A stretch of DNA of 64,000 nt from contig NC_051437.1 of the NCBI RefSeq assembly GCF_001649575.2, forward strand, positions 15,621,871 through 15,685,870. Direction: 5' to 3'. Position 1 is the first letter of the stretch. Each line of letters starts with the position of its first letter. Below the pieces are notes generated by a model, which was not told the DNA's origin, did no database searches, and saw only the letters and a program-made list of their open reading frames with translations. This DNA comes from Kryptolebias marmoratus (taxonomy: Eukaryota; Chordata; Actinopteri; Cyprinodontiformes; Rivulidae). This document shows, in pieces, positions 56,001 to 64,000 of the stretch. A program made the position numbers and the translations under genes.

Positions 56001-59000
56001 GATTCGTCTATTATACAATTCCTGATCAGAGCTCAGACTGTCTCCTTAACACAGCTTTTAAGACAAAACTCAAATGACACACAGCCCAGGCCGCAGGACA
56101 AAGACTGTCCCTCATTTCCGCACAGATCAGACTTGGTGTTGTCATGTCTGGGATGGCCAGAGGAGTTTAGGAGGAAACTTTGTTACACTTGTCTATTTAT
56201 TTAGAATGCAATAAAATCGGTACGTGTACTGTAGTGTAGGACTGTAACGTGGGATTAAGGAGTACCACTACAGGATTCCTTTTCATGGTGGCTTCATTTT
56301 TAAACTTGACTTATCAATTTTCACCTGCTTTTTGGGGTGGTCCACACAAGAATCATTTTTTATGAATACTCAAAAGTGTCTTTTATTGTTTCTGCCCCGA
56401 CACTATATATTTTTAAAGAATGAGTTCCAGAGATTTAAAATCTTGAAATGCCATACCTTGCATTTTTGTGTAGATGGCCAAAATGCGACTTTTTGAAAAC
56501 AATGTCATAGCCCCGACGTCATCATTTTCTTCTTCCTGTGGTTAGGTTTTTCATCCAATTTGTAAGCTTTATGTGTTCGCCCCACACCTTGCTTCCAGTT
56601 TTTGGTGTATTTTTGTTGCAGCATTACAGCACCACATACAGGCCTGGCATTTTCCCGCAACTTTGAGTCACCAGCTCGTCTTCTAACAGTCGCAGCTCAG
56701 TGAAATACTACCTGTAGGCTGTGAACTTTCAACAGTGTCTCCCCAACATCTATTGAAAGTTTATGTTGTCTCATTGGAAAACTATGAATCATTCAACCCT
56801 CCTTTTATCTGTATAAATTATATTTAAAATCAGGCAGTTGCGCACCATCTGCATGATTTAGCACAGTGCATATACTGTATAGAAGGAATTGTATAAGCTA
56901 GATAAACCAATTTTTTTCTCTTCCTTTTTCATCGTGTCAGAATGTGGTGGGTTATCTTCGATGCTTGCATTTCACCACATAGCTATTTGAATGATTATAG
57001 GTGATATGGAAGACATTGGTGGTCTTGTTGTCTTATAATTAAACAGCCTTAATACAACCAATGACCTAAATAATTGGCTTGACAAACATTATTAGGCAAA
57101 TAATATGCCATAAATTTAGATGATTAATTTCCCTGCACAGACCTTTAACTACTTCATGCTTAATGTTGTATTTACACAGGCTGGAGGGATGTCATACAGC
57201 CAGGAAAGTGAATAGCTCAGGCAGCTATGAGTAGAACACCACAGCTGCTCCAACAGACCCGAGTTCAGACACCAGATACATTTCACCTGACCCTGTCTTT
57301 GGATTTGAGAACTTTTATGATGATGTTTTCAGCTAAAGCGATATTCAAACTTCTTTTGCAGCAACGTAAAAGTGTGTTAAGCTCCAGATGAGTGTTTGTG
57401 TTCATGCACAGGTCATAGAGTTTTAAAGACTTAGATTTAGGAACTAGAAAACATATAAGAATTGTTTTTTGATGAGATGAAACTCTTTTTACAGTACTGG
57501 ACTCTTTATGGGAGTACTGGCACATTCTCTTTGCTGTGGCCTCTCTTGTTCTGCCGTTTAGACTGTGGTCTACTCATATTGTCCGCGTGCTGTTTATTGC
57601 AGTCCTGCACTGCCACTTACACCAATACCGTCGGATATCTGCCTGCCAGAAAAACTTTTATGATGAAATGTGAGGCAGGATAAAAGGAAGAACAGTGGAG
57701 TTGCTTTCTTTAAGCCCATGTTTTGCTTTGTTAATCATTTTCCAGAATTCATATTTGCCTGTCATTTCAAGCATAAGAAGAGGGAGCCATGCTTATGCAT
57801 TAGTGAGCATGGTAACATGTTGAATTATATATTCAGTTACAATAATGTGCATGTTGAGAAAGCTGTTGAATGTGTGTGCATGCATTTGTTAGAACAGTTC
57901 GCAATTCAAAGGAAATCCAAATTTTGCCAGAAGTTCATAGATTATCTACCACAAAATTCTGAATAAAAAGCAAGGTAAGTTTTTACGTGATCTGGAGTTG
58001 AGTGAGGGACTGAAATATTAGGTGAAGTTTTTGAGGAGGTTTGGATGTTTTAAATGTTTTTTTTTATTAATTAATTATTTTTTGTTGCAGTGTAATGTAC
58101 CTTTTGAACTGAGATGAGCCAAATTAAACAGCAGTGTGCCCTTCTATCATCCATCCATCCATCCATCCATCCATCCATCCATCCATCCATCCATCCATCC
58201 ATCCATCCATCCATCCATCCATCCATCCATCCATCCATCCATCCATCCATCCATCCATCCATCCATCCATCCATCCATCCATCCATCCTTCCTTCCTTCC
58301 TTCCATCCAAAGAGAAAAAAAACACAAACCTACAAATTCTTGGCAGATAAATGTGCTCCTGTCCTTAAGAAAACTTGGTTTAAGGACTGTGGGGATTTCT
58401 CATACTGACATATTACTTTGTCTCACCACAAGACTAGCACTTTCAAATGGCATATAGGAAAACTCCTGGAGAGTTTGGACCATGTTTGGAGGGATAAAGT
58501 GTTGAAAGACAGAGAGAAGTTAAATGGTGGGAGAGAGCTGTTGTTAGTAGATGACACAAAAAAGAGAGAAAAGAAAATAGCCTTGGAAATTGAAGGAAAT
58601 TGAAGGAGAAGGAAGATGTTAATTATCCTGGCTTGCTAACTGTTTATAATCTTTGCATGTATGCCATCTGATAAAGCCATACAGTGTTTTCTTCTGCAAA
58701 TCTCCTTGAGAAGGAGCAGTGTTCCAGTGGTGTTAAAATCCTCAAACCAAATGATCTGTGAAGAATTGCCATAATCTCTTTCCACCTTTTCTCACTTACC
58801 TCACTTTCACTTTTTTCATGTCCATCCTTTCATCGGTTCCTACTCACCTATCCAAATTTTCCTCCTTTTTTTCATGTATAGTGTCTGGCAAAGAAGAGTT
58901 CTTTAAGAGGATATTAGGATCACATATGTGCAGCACTTTTAAAGCTTAGTACTCCAGTGCAGGTGAGACAGTAAGGATTTCCTGTTAGGCCCCTTTACTA

Positions 59001-61429
59001 CATTCTTGCTAAATTGCTCCTTGCCAGGTGAAGCTGTAGGAGGTCTGTCTTTGTCCCTGTCAAACACACACATATAGTGGTGTAGCAAACACCACATGGG
59101 CATCAGCACTCAATAATGTGCACACACACACACACACAGTGGACATACAAAGGATTAGCGATAACACTACTGAGTGTGTATGTGTGCAAATGTGAACAGT
59201 GAAGGACAGAGGCATTCTTAGTTTTAGAGTTTGGTTGTCTGCCAGGGAAGCAATATGAGATAAATACTTTGCCATCTTACACCTGGAGCTCTTGGCTTGT
59301 CTCTAATGCTGTGACATTAGAATTATCCTCTGATGGTCTCAGCACTGCACACTACACTCTAATTTTACACATACAGAAACACACACACTTGTACACAACA
59401 TAAACCAGCTTCTTCAATAGTGTTATATATACTGTTTCATCTGATTTTTTTTCTTAACAAATTCATCTATTTCCAACTGCCTCTAAGCCTGTCTGCAGCC
59501 TTACCCACCCTTGAGCTCTTCTAAAATGAATGAGCTCCTAACCTTAACTCTAAAGTTAACCTTGACACTTACATTACATGAGACTCTGTATGCTTCTTTT
59601 CTTGTCTTTGTGAAGAAACACACATTGGCAATAATCACCATATTTGCCTTTTTACCAAGCTTTTTGTTTATGCAAGTACAACCTCCTCACCACTAGAGAC
59701 TAGATCTGTCCTGATCTGTCCTGATCTGTCTGTCAAACTCATGTTTCCTTCTTCTTTTACTTGTAAATTAGAGCTGAATGTACTTGACCTCATTCACTGT
59801 AGGCAATACAGAACAGGAGGTGCTAATTCAGAAATGATCTCATAGCCAGAAAGAGATGATTCCTTAAAGCAGTGGTCTCCAATCCTGGTCCTCGAGGGCC
59901 ACTATCCTGCATGTGTTACTTGTTTCCCTGCTCCAACACACCTGATTCAGTGGTTAAATATCCTCTTCATGTTCTGCAGAAGCCTGTTAATCACGCATTG
60001 ATTCAAATCAGGTGTGTTGGAGCACAGAAACAAGTAAAACATGCAGGATAGTGACCCTCGAGGACCAGGATTGGAGACCACTGCCTTAAAGGAAACAAAA
60101 CATCAGCTGCAATAGCCAAAATACAGTCCTGATTCACTCAAAGTGAACATCTTCCACCCTTTAGCTGTGTGCCGACATTTTATGAACAGAATTGGTTCCA
60201 ACATTCAGTAGGATTGAGTCGGACTTATTTCTGGCTATGGAAAGGAAATTCTCTGGTTGTAATGGCTAGTAGGAGTGAGCCCAGTGTCTCATATTCACAA
60301 AGTGCCTTTTCCAAGTACACTTGCAGGACACAGACACACACACGCTTTCATATCCTAGAGAGAACTAAAATTAAACAAAAAACTATGGCAATAAAAATAT
60401 ATTTTTCCACTAAAACAAAGATGTTAGTCATGAACATTGTTTTCATTCTATTACCTTACCATACGCTTTTCCATGATACACCTGCCGCTGAGGCACTTAC
60501 AGCTCCAGTCTGGCAATTGGGACAGAGGTGTCATTTGACATTTTTATTATGATTGCATTTTTTTTCCTATCATTGTATTTATTACATAAATGATTGCCTT
60601 GCACAAAAGTCAATGTAGGGTTTTAAACTCCCTTGATTGTGCACCAGCTGCTTAAACAGACTTTTTTTTCCATCAAAGATCTTCTTCACTTCCTTTTAAA
60701 ATGTTTGAGAGATGTGCTGGAGAGCAGAAGAGTCTGTTCTTCTGCTTTTTGCACTGTTTACATTGTGTCCTAGTAACCCTTGTTAAAATAATTACCAAGC
60801 TTGAATTCATGAAGCACAGACAGCTTAGTGTGTGCATGTGTATGGGTCAATGCAGCTGTTGCAGCAAGACACTGATGCCCAAAATTAGTTTTGGAGCAAG
60901 CTTAGACATCTCTCATCTTTTAGACAGAGGACTTTTTTGAGTATGATTTGAGAAATCTGTTTGTCAAGCAGAGACAAGTCAATGCCCTGCATCACTTCTA
61001 GTAACAAATTATGGTAGTGGCTTCAGGATTCCTCTTTTTACTTTCAATATCATAGCATCACTCTTCTGTGGTTCAGATTGTGGACATAAGACCAAAATCA
61101 AAACATAATTTATAGATGTCACTTGGAATGGTGAAAACCAGATCAGCCTTCTGACTGAGAACAAAATATAAATTGTGTGAGATTTCTTCATTTGTGGATA
61201 TTTGTGAGTACTCTTCTATCTGCCTTTCTTCTCATGAGCTCTCTGTCCTGACGGATTTTAGGTCGATGCTCTTCGAGTGCGTCTAGAAGAGAAGGAACAG
61301 ATCTTGACCAAGAAGACCAAGCAGCTGCAGGACTTAGGTGATGAAAAGAGCACGCTCACAGGAGAAATCAGAGACATGAAGGACATGCTGGACGTCAAGG
61401 AGAGAAAAGTCAATGTCCTGCAGAAAAAG
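29501..61429 (+). CDS. erc2: ELKS/Rab6-interacting/CAST family member 2-like (ERC2/CAST), 5' six coding exons; continues beyond window
   Basis: Coding exons: 29501-30364, 34052-34795, 41346-41417, 43438-43593, 47736-47903 and 61262-61429. All are phase 0, giving 724 residues. The 3' half lies beyond 64000. Diagnostic blocks are [107 protein letters not shown] and [39 protein letters not shown] and GEIRDMKDM favour ERC2 over ERC1. The family forms long coiled coils in the presynaptic cytomatrix, binding liprin-alpha, RIM, Bassoon and Piccolo. Two parts depart from mammalian ERC2: a 106-residue N-terminal extension replacing the MYGSAR...RLGHRRT start, and a 133-residue Ser/Pro-rich linker in exon 2. 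It may be a teleost-specific duplicate. Exon 3's 5' border is the least certain. Confidence 0.9.
30365..34051 (+). other. ERC2-like intron, 3.7 kb
   Basis: The intron runs between EDIQ and [13 protein letters not shown]. It is AT-rich with a short TG tract near 31838-31856. No interspersed element or other gene was recognised, and the open frames present lack family similarity. Confidence 0.65.
34052..34795 (+). CDS. erc2: ERC2-like coding exon 2 with Ser-Pro-rich linker (residues 289-536)
   Basis: The exon begins [20 protein letters not shown], matching the family's coiled coil (QLTIQALQDELRTQRDLN). At 34130-34528 it encodes 133 residues with twelve Ser-Pro dipeptides (for example [10 protein letters not shown] and KNSPKASP). 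It then resumes the conserved [19 protein letters not shown]. Mammalian ERC2 has only about 15 residues in that place. The exon ends [11 protein letters not shown] before GTGGGT. Confidence 0.9.
35048..35750. mobile_element. non-autonomous hAT-type DNA transposon
   Basis: The terminal inverted repeats begin CAGGGGTGGAAATTA at the left and end TAATTTCCACCCCTG at the right (15 bp). A perfect 8-bp target duplication tatatatc flanks them (35040-35047 and 35751-35758). Eight-bp duplication with a CAGGGG-type end is characteristic of hAT elements. The interior has no transposase. It contains two copies of a 79-bp segment (35389-35467 and 35581-35659) and a hairpin GCC-CACCAGCC region near the right end (35702-35727). 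A 43-N gap interrupts it. Confidence 0.85.
35468..35510. other. assembly gap (43 N)
   Basis: Unknown bases lie inside the hAT element at the point where its second internal repeat copy has a long inverted repeat. The next known bases (35511-35532) match 35677-35697 after the corresponding hairpin. Confidence 0.99.
35942..35987. repeat. (TG)n microsatellite
   Basis: Pure TG tract of about 46 bp in the ERC2-like intron. Confidence 0.95.
37979..38029. repeat. compound (CA)n(TA)n microsatellite
   Basis: CA units pass directly into TA units within the ERC2-like intron. Confidence 0.95.
41346..41417 (+). CDS. erc2: ERC2-like coding exon 3 (24 codons)
   Basis: Encodes [20 protein letters not shown] then IDMK, matching ELHRRSQLQPEPAKTKALQTVIEMK of mammalian ERC2. 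The acceptor chosen is GAG at 41343-41345 after a pyrimidine-rich stretch. An alternative acceptor CAG at about 41310 or an internal start at about 41298 would add [10 protein letters not shown] in frame. The 3' border GTAGGA is clear. Confidence 0.75.
41418..43437 (+). other. ERC2-like intron, 2.0 kb
   Basis: AT-rich intron with short homopolymers and AAAC repeats near 42150-42172. No interspersed element or exon was recognised. Confidence 0.65.
43438..43593 (+). CDS. erc2: ERC2-like coding exon 4 (52 codons)
   Basis: Encodes [20 protein letters not shown] through [14 protein letters not shown], a coiled-coil block of the liprin-binding central region. Acceptor GTGCAG, donor GTAGAA. Mammalian ERC2 has the same boundary before IDQLKQEL. 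Confidence 0.93.
43690..45521 (+). mobile_element. 5'-truncated L2-clade LINE (non-LTR retrotransposon)
   Basis: It comprises an intact C-terminal reverse transcriptase frame followed by a short 3' UTR. The end reads 'tagcactttgagatttcttt', then 'aaggtgcgttacaaataaaa' and a (TTA)n tail. That microsatellite tail and the 'ggcgctataaataaa'-like end are typical of L2/Maui elements in fish. The endonuclease region is missing, as expected for a 5'-truncated insertion. Target-site duplications could not be defined with confidence. Confidence 0.85.
43694..45286 (+). CDS. L2-type LINE reverse transcriptase, C-terminal part (530 codons, uninterrupted)
   Basis: The frame shows reverse transcriptase signatures in order: [19 protein letters not shown] (template grip), [16 protein letters not shown] (motif A with catalytic Asp), [21 protein letters not shown] (motif B, shortened here), CYADDTQLY (motif C, catalytic YADD) and downstream [16 protein letters not shown]. 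The C-terminal WNALPESLR and [10 protein letters not shown] motifs are typical of L2/CR1 ORF2. No stop or frameshift is present across 1.6 kb, which suggests a young insertion. The 5' start is an arbitrary ATG because the element is truncated, so this is not a complete ORF2. Confidence 0.88.
   Translation: MQSNTFSAFSVVTQSDVEKIVKSMKTSTCVLDPLPTALLKSNITAICPLITTIINQSLRASQVPPSLKTAVIHPYLKKPSLDPNILAHYRPVSNLPFISKVLEKVVAAQLHQHLHIHNFYEKFQSGFRSAHSTETALVRVMNDLLMTADQGSPSLLLLLDLSAAFDTVNHTILLNRLQSEIGLSGTALKWFHSYLTNRTEYVSLGQSKSSTHTVTCGVPQGSVLGPTLFTIYMLPLGHIINKHKVSFHCYADDTQLYMKMDSTSPTVLPSSLQLCLEEIKAWMTANSLQLNSNKTDVILLGTPHQTQSSNLSSISIFGLNIPFSTTVTNLGVRIDSNLTFNSHIRHLSKVSFLHLKNIARLRPSLSQPDAERLIHAFISSRLDYCNALLFGTSGKNLQKLQHIQNCAARVLMRRRKYDHITSVLNSLHWLPIKHRIHYKLCLLTYQCIHGAAPAYLSELLSLHATSRRLRSSTSFYCLHQPKTKLATMGDRAFQAVAPRLWNALPESLRAPQGVEAFKKGLKTHLFKQAF
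47736..47903 (+). CDS. erc2: ERC2-like coding exon 5 (56 codons)
   Basis: Encodes [20 protein letters not shown] through [17 protein letters not shown] and ends LQTE. This matches mammalian ERC2 and lacks the extra EQLKEELSSKEAQWEELKKK-type block seen in ERC1. Acceptor TCAG, donor GTAAGA. Confidence 0.94.
51470..52570. repeat. probable degenerate copy of a widespread teleost dispersed repeat
   Basis: The segment starts with 'cctaagtgctgtacaataga' and contains 'ggcaacaggtatacagtgag' and 'cagagcccaagatggatcct'. These parallel a common fish repeat with phrases like 'ccaaagtgctgtacataaaa' and 'gggcagcatgtataaagtga' followed by 'cactgaaccctgtggaacac'. The match is from memory and the copy is diverged. 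Borders are approximate. Confidence 0.4.
53905..54232 (+). mobile_element. tRNA-like SINE
   Basis: The head 'ggcagcagtggctcaggagg' followed by a B-box-like 'ggttgcgagtcgaac' suggests a tRNA-derived promoter. The body has 'gtgtccttgggcaagacact', and the tail has 'tgtagtgtaaagcactttgg' and 'aaagcgctatataagtgcaa'. These are hallmarks of an abundant fish SINE family with a LINE-like 3' end. It sits in sense orientation in the ERC2-like intron. The family name is not assigned. Confidence 0.75.
54430..54515 (+). repeat. retroposon-like tail with (GGAT)n
   Basis: 'gctgggatatgcttcaccct', then 'gaacaggacagagtgggtac' and GGAT repeats resemble a degraded 3' end of fish RTE/Rex3-related elements ('gctgggataggctccagc ... 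gaacaggataagcgg'). Confidence 0.5.
58147..58308. repeat. (ATCC)n tetranucleotide array with (TTCC)n end
   Basis: About 35 ATCC units followed by four TTCC units. Frames through it translate as repeating SIHP or GWMD and are artefacts. The assembled length may be compressed. Confidence 0.97.
59870..60083. mobile_element. hAT MITE with long inverted repeats and perfect 8-bp duplication
   Basis: The element starts CAGTGGTCTCCAATCCTGG and ends CCAGGATTGGAGACCACTG. Inverted similarity extends inward about 80 bp (for example 'tcctgcatgtgttacttgtt' against 'aacaagtaaaacatgcagga' and 'ccaacacacctgatt' against 'aatcaggtgtgttgg'). The target duplication ccttaaag is perfect (59862-59869 and 60084-60091). 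At 214 bp it has no coding capacity. Confidence 0.93.
61262..61429 (+). CDS. erc2: ERC2-like coding exon 6 (56 codons), last in window
   Basis: Encodes [20 protein letters not shown] through [18 protein letters not shown] and ends VLQKK. It is colinear with mammalian ERC2 (VDALRLRLEEKESFLNKKTKQ...). Acceptor TTTTAG, donor GTACGT. The frame stays open to the next, unseen exon. Confidence 0.94.
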
Positions 61430-64000
61430 GTACGTAATTCAATCAAATTTTGACATCATGGTGCTGTCATGTTCCCATCAAAGGCTTTGGTATGTGCACA
61501 GTGAAAATTTGCATTTGAAAATGCTGATGTAAATAGTTAAATAGAACAAAAATATGTATTCACTTCTCTCAGAAAAAAGACACTTGTGATGTTTTTTTGC
61601 CTCTTTAAAAGTTAAAGCACACTACAACAGATGTTAAACATGCTCCTAATCAATTCTTATGCTCTGTTGACTGATGACATGAATGATCTGCTGTTTCTGT
61701 TTCTGTTTAATAAGCATGTTTAGAACTGGCTGACATAAAACAATAATCACAATGTACCCAGCTAAAAATAATTTCCCAAGATCTTTATTAAATTTTTGTC
61801 TTGGATATAGCTAACAGGGCTAGTTTTCCTTTAGTCTCCGGTGTTGTTTTGATTTGAAGTAAAGAGTCCTCCTCACTGAAGCTCTAAATTAAAATCTGGT
61901 GAACTGGAGGTTATTTCTTCTCTGAAAGAAGAAGAACAAAGAAACAACTTTTAATCAAGAGGTCTTCTCTTGATTGAAAAGATGTTTTCACTCATCCACT
62001 GATTTGCTTTGACAAAATATTTGAGTTTCCAAGTGACTCATCTGGTAGGTCTTTGTTGATTTGAATAGTTTATATAAAAAAGTCTGCCCAGAAGCCTTCT
62101 GAAAATAGCTTCCTATATAGTTCTGTCAAACCAATCTGACAAACCATCTGTTGTGTCAGATTACATGTTGCTGGCATTTGATCCCACACACATACAAACA
62201 CATTTGTGCGGCATATCGAGAGGTCTTAATGACTTTTTTTAAGGGTAGCTTTTTAAACAGGGCCTATGGCTACCTGTGGGTTACAGGTTGGCCACTCTTT
62301 TATAGACCAATTACTCCCACATAGAGGTCTTCTCTCAACTTCCTTCTTTCCTTTTATGTTGCCAAATTAGAGCTCCCTCTCCCCCTCCTCCCCTCCCTTT
62401 TTCTGAATTTATTGAAAATGTTCTCCAAAGGTTACAAACAGTGCCAGGTGACTGTCTGCATATTCAGCTGGATTGTTTTGTTGATGCAATCTCCAGACTG
62501 ACAGGTGTTTTCACCCCACCAGCCAGTCTATACACACTTCTCGCAATCTGATGGATTTTCCAAATTCCTTATTACCAAACAGCCAAACAGTCCTTGGAGG
62601 TTATAGCTTACAGTGTTTTGCTCCAGGTGAAAGAAGGGAGTAGAAATAAAAGTAAACACTTTTTTTCCTCTGGAGCTAATGCTCTTGGTTTAATGCTATT
62701 GTATTGTAACACACACAGAGGTTGTATTACAATCTGTATGCTTGGGAGAAGGAAACTTTCCCAAAACAACAAATTTCATTGCCAAGAATTTCTTTAATGA
62801 GTACAGGATCGGCATGAAACCAATTTGCCCTTTTGAAAATTCAATGTACTGAAAGCGTTAGACTCTAATAAGATTTGTGAAACATCTTGTACTAAGTTTG
62901 TTTGAATTGATTTTAAGACACTGATGGGAGTCATTGCATTCAAAATTTAGTGGTTAAACACAAAATTTGGTTAAATTCTACCTAATGCTTTTGATTACAT
63001 TATATAACAACATTTCTACAATGAGTGAATATTCTTGAGGGGGCAAAGGCCTTAGGGATGCTTGGAATGCAGTTCTGTTTATTCTGTCTTCAGTACAAAC
63101 AGCTGACAAATTAAACAAAAATTTGCTTTCAGAATCTAGTTTATAAAATCCCTCCTGCCACTGATAAGTCTACTTTGAGACCCACATCTACGCTTATTTC
63201 TGTTTTGCTGTCTTTTTTTCACATTTAAAGTCTTTTTTTTTTACTGTACCTGACTATTTATTGTCTTCTACTAAAAGGTAGACAGTGACCACTATTGTTT
63301 TTGCCTGTGTTTGAGTGTGTTATTATGTGTTTTTGTGTATCTGACTGTTAGCAAAATATCTCATGAACCACAAAAATGGCTTCAACTCAGCCAGTTTTAC
63401 AGATATTCAACTAAATTTGTGTGGTAGTAGCTGAGAGCCATCCTTAACACATTCTCTGATCACATCTATGACATCTCATAAGATTTCAGAATATCTCATG
63501 AGACTGCATAACGTCATGTCATCCATTATTTCAGAAAATGCATGTACCTGTATCATTTTCTCTCTCAGGAGAATGTGAGGACTATATTTCCTTTCCAGCC
63601 TCATTTAGACACTCGGCAGAGGGTTATAACATGTTAGCATGAAGTCATTGCTGTACTTTGAGACTTTGAGTTGATTTTAATAACAAGAGGCTGAATCAGA
63701 CTGAAAATAATGAGTAGCTAGTCTTTGAATGTAAAAAAAGAGAACTTTATGTGAGCACATTGACCTTATGTATCTCAACACAGAACAGTTGAAGCTCTGT
63801 TCAGGCCCTTAGTCAATGAGACCGTGACCAATGCATAATGATGCATTTATTTGTTTACGTTTTCTCTTTTATGGTTACCTTTTACCCACCCCCAGCTGAA
63901 GGGGTAGGGCTGTGGGAGGTTCATATACTCCACTGGTTGCGGTATGGTTTTGGCATACATGTGTTATTCATGTTCAAACATTGTGGTCATCACAATCCAT
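61430..64000 (+). other. ERC2-like intron, continuing past the window end
   Basis: AT-rich sequence without recognised exons. It contains copy 4 of the dispersed repeat at about 63340-63515. The next coding exon, expected to begin like IENLQEQLRDK in the family, was not found. Confidence 0.6.
63340..63515 (-). repeat. dispersed repeat family, copy 4
   Basis: Contains 'ctgttagcaaaatatctcat', 'cagccagttttacagatatt' and 'gtggtagtagctgagagcca', the same ordered blocks as copy 1 near 560-800. Confidence 0.6.

Larger units (their letters stand above)
47904..61261 (+). other. ERC2-like intron, 13.4 kb
   Basis: The longest intron in the window. It holds a degenerate dispersed repeat (about 51470-52570), a tRNA-like SINE (53905-54232), a GGAT tract with retroposon-like tail (54430-54515), a 160-bp ATCC tract (58147-58308) and a hAT MITE (59870-60083). 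No coding exon with family similarity was recognised within it. Confidence 0.65.

Noticed and set aside
58071..58457. Repeating SIHP/GWMD open frames and a CRISPR-like look
   Set aside because: The sequence is a tetranucleotide microsatellite without spacers. The host is a vertebrate.

Overview
This window is vertebrate nuclear DNA, almost certainly from a teleost fish. It shows GT-AG introns, CA/TG and GGAT microsatellites, a fish-type TLR9, an L2-clade LINE, hAT-type MITEs with 8-bp target duplications, and a tRNA-like SINE. There is no operon structure. Genes were assembled by hand by joining exons at GT/AG sites that keep frame and matching the joined peptides to remembered vertebrate families. 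No database search was run.

Layout. (1) 1-5.5 kb, + strand: the 3' part of cttnbp2nl (three coding exons, first coding exon upstream of the window). (2) 5.9-11.5 kb, - strand: complete capza1 (10 exons, 286 aa), tail-to-tail with cttnbp2nl. (3) 11.5-12.4 kb: a shared head-to-head promoter region with two ETS-like sites. (4) 12.4-20.3 kb, + strand: complete apeh (22 exons, 725 or 750 aa). (5) 21.0-24.6 kb, + strand: complete tlr9 (3 exons, 1074 aa). (6) 24.6-27.1 kb: intergenic, with a degenerate hAT MITE and microsatellites. (7) 27.2 kb to the window end, + strand: the 5' half of a large ERC2/CAST-like active-zone gene, with a GC-rich first exon, six recognised coding exons (724 residues) and introns up to 13 kb. 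Those introns carry a 5'-truncated L2 LINE, a 703-bp hAT element with an assembly gap, a 214-bp hAT MITE, a SINE and other repeats.

The genes do not form one pathway. Cttnbp2nl and capza1 both act on cortical actin (STRIPAK/cortactin biology and barbed-end capping). Apeh is a cytosolic serine oligopeptidase, tlr9 an endosomal CpG-DNA sensor, and the ERC2-like gene a presynaptic scaffold. In human, CTTNBP2NL and CAPZA1 lie on 1p13 while APEH, TLR9 and ERC2 lie on 3p21-p14, so the window appears to join two ancestral blocks.

The most notable observations are a 133-residue linker with twelve Ser-Pro dipeptides in the ERC2-like protein, its extended divergent N-terminus, a tlr9 last-intron acceptor preceded by 25 adenines instead of a pyrimidine tract, a possible N-terminal targeting extension on apeh, and an assembly gap sitting on a near-perfect hairpin inside a hAT element. 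No evidence was found for a wholly new gene system.
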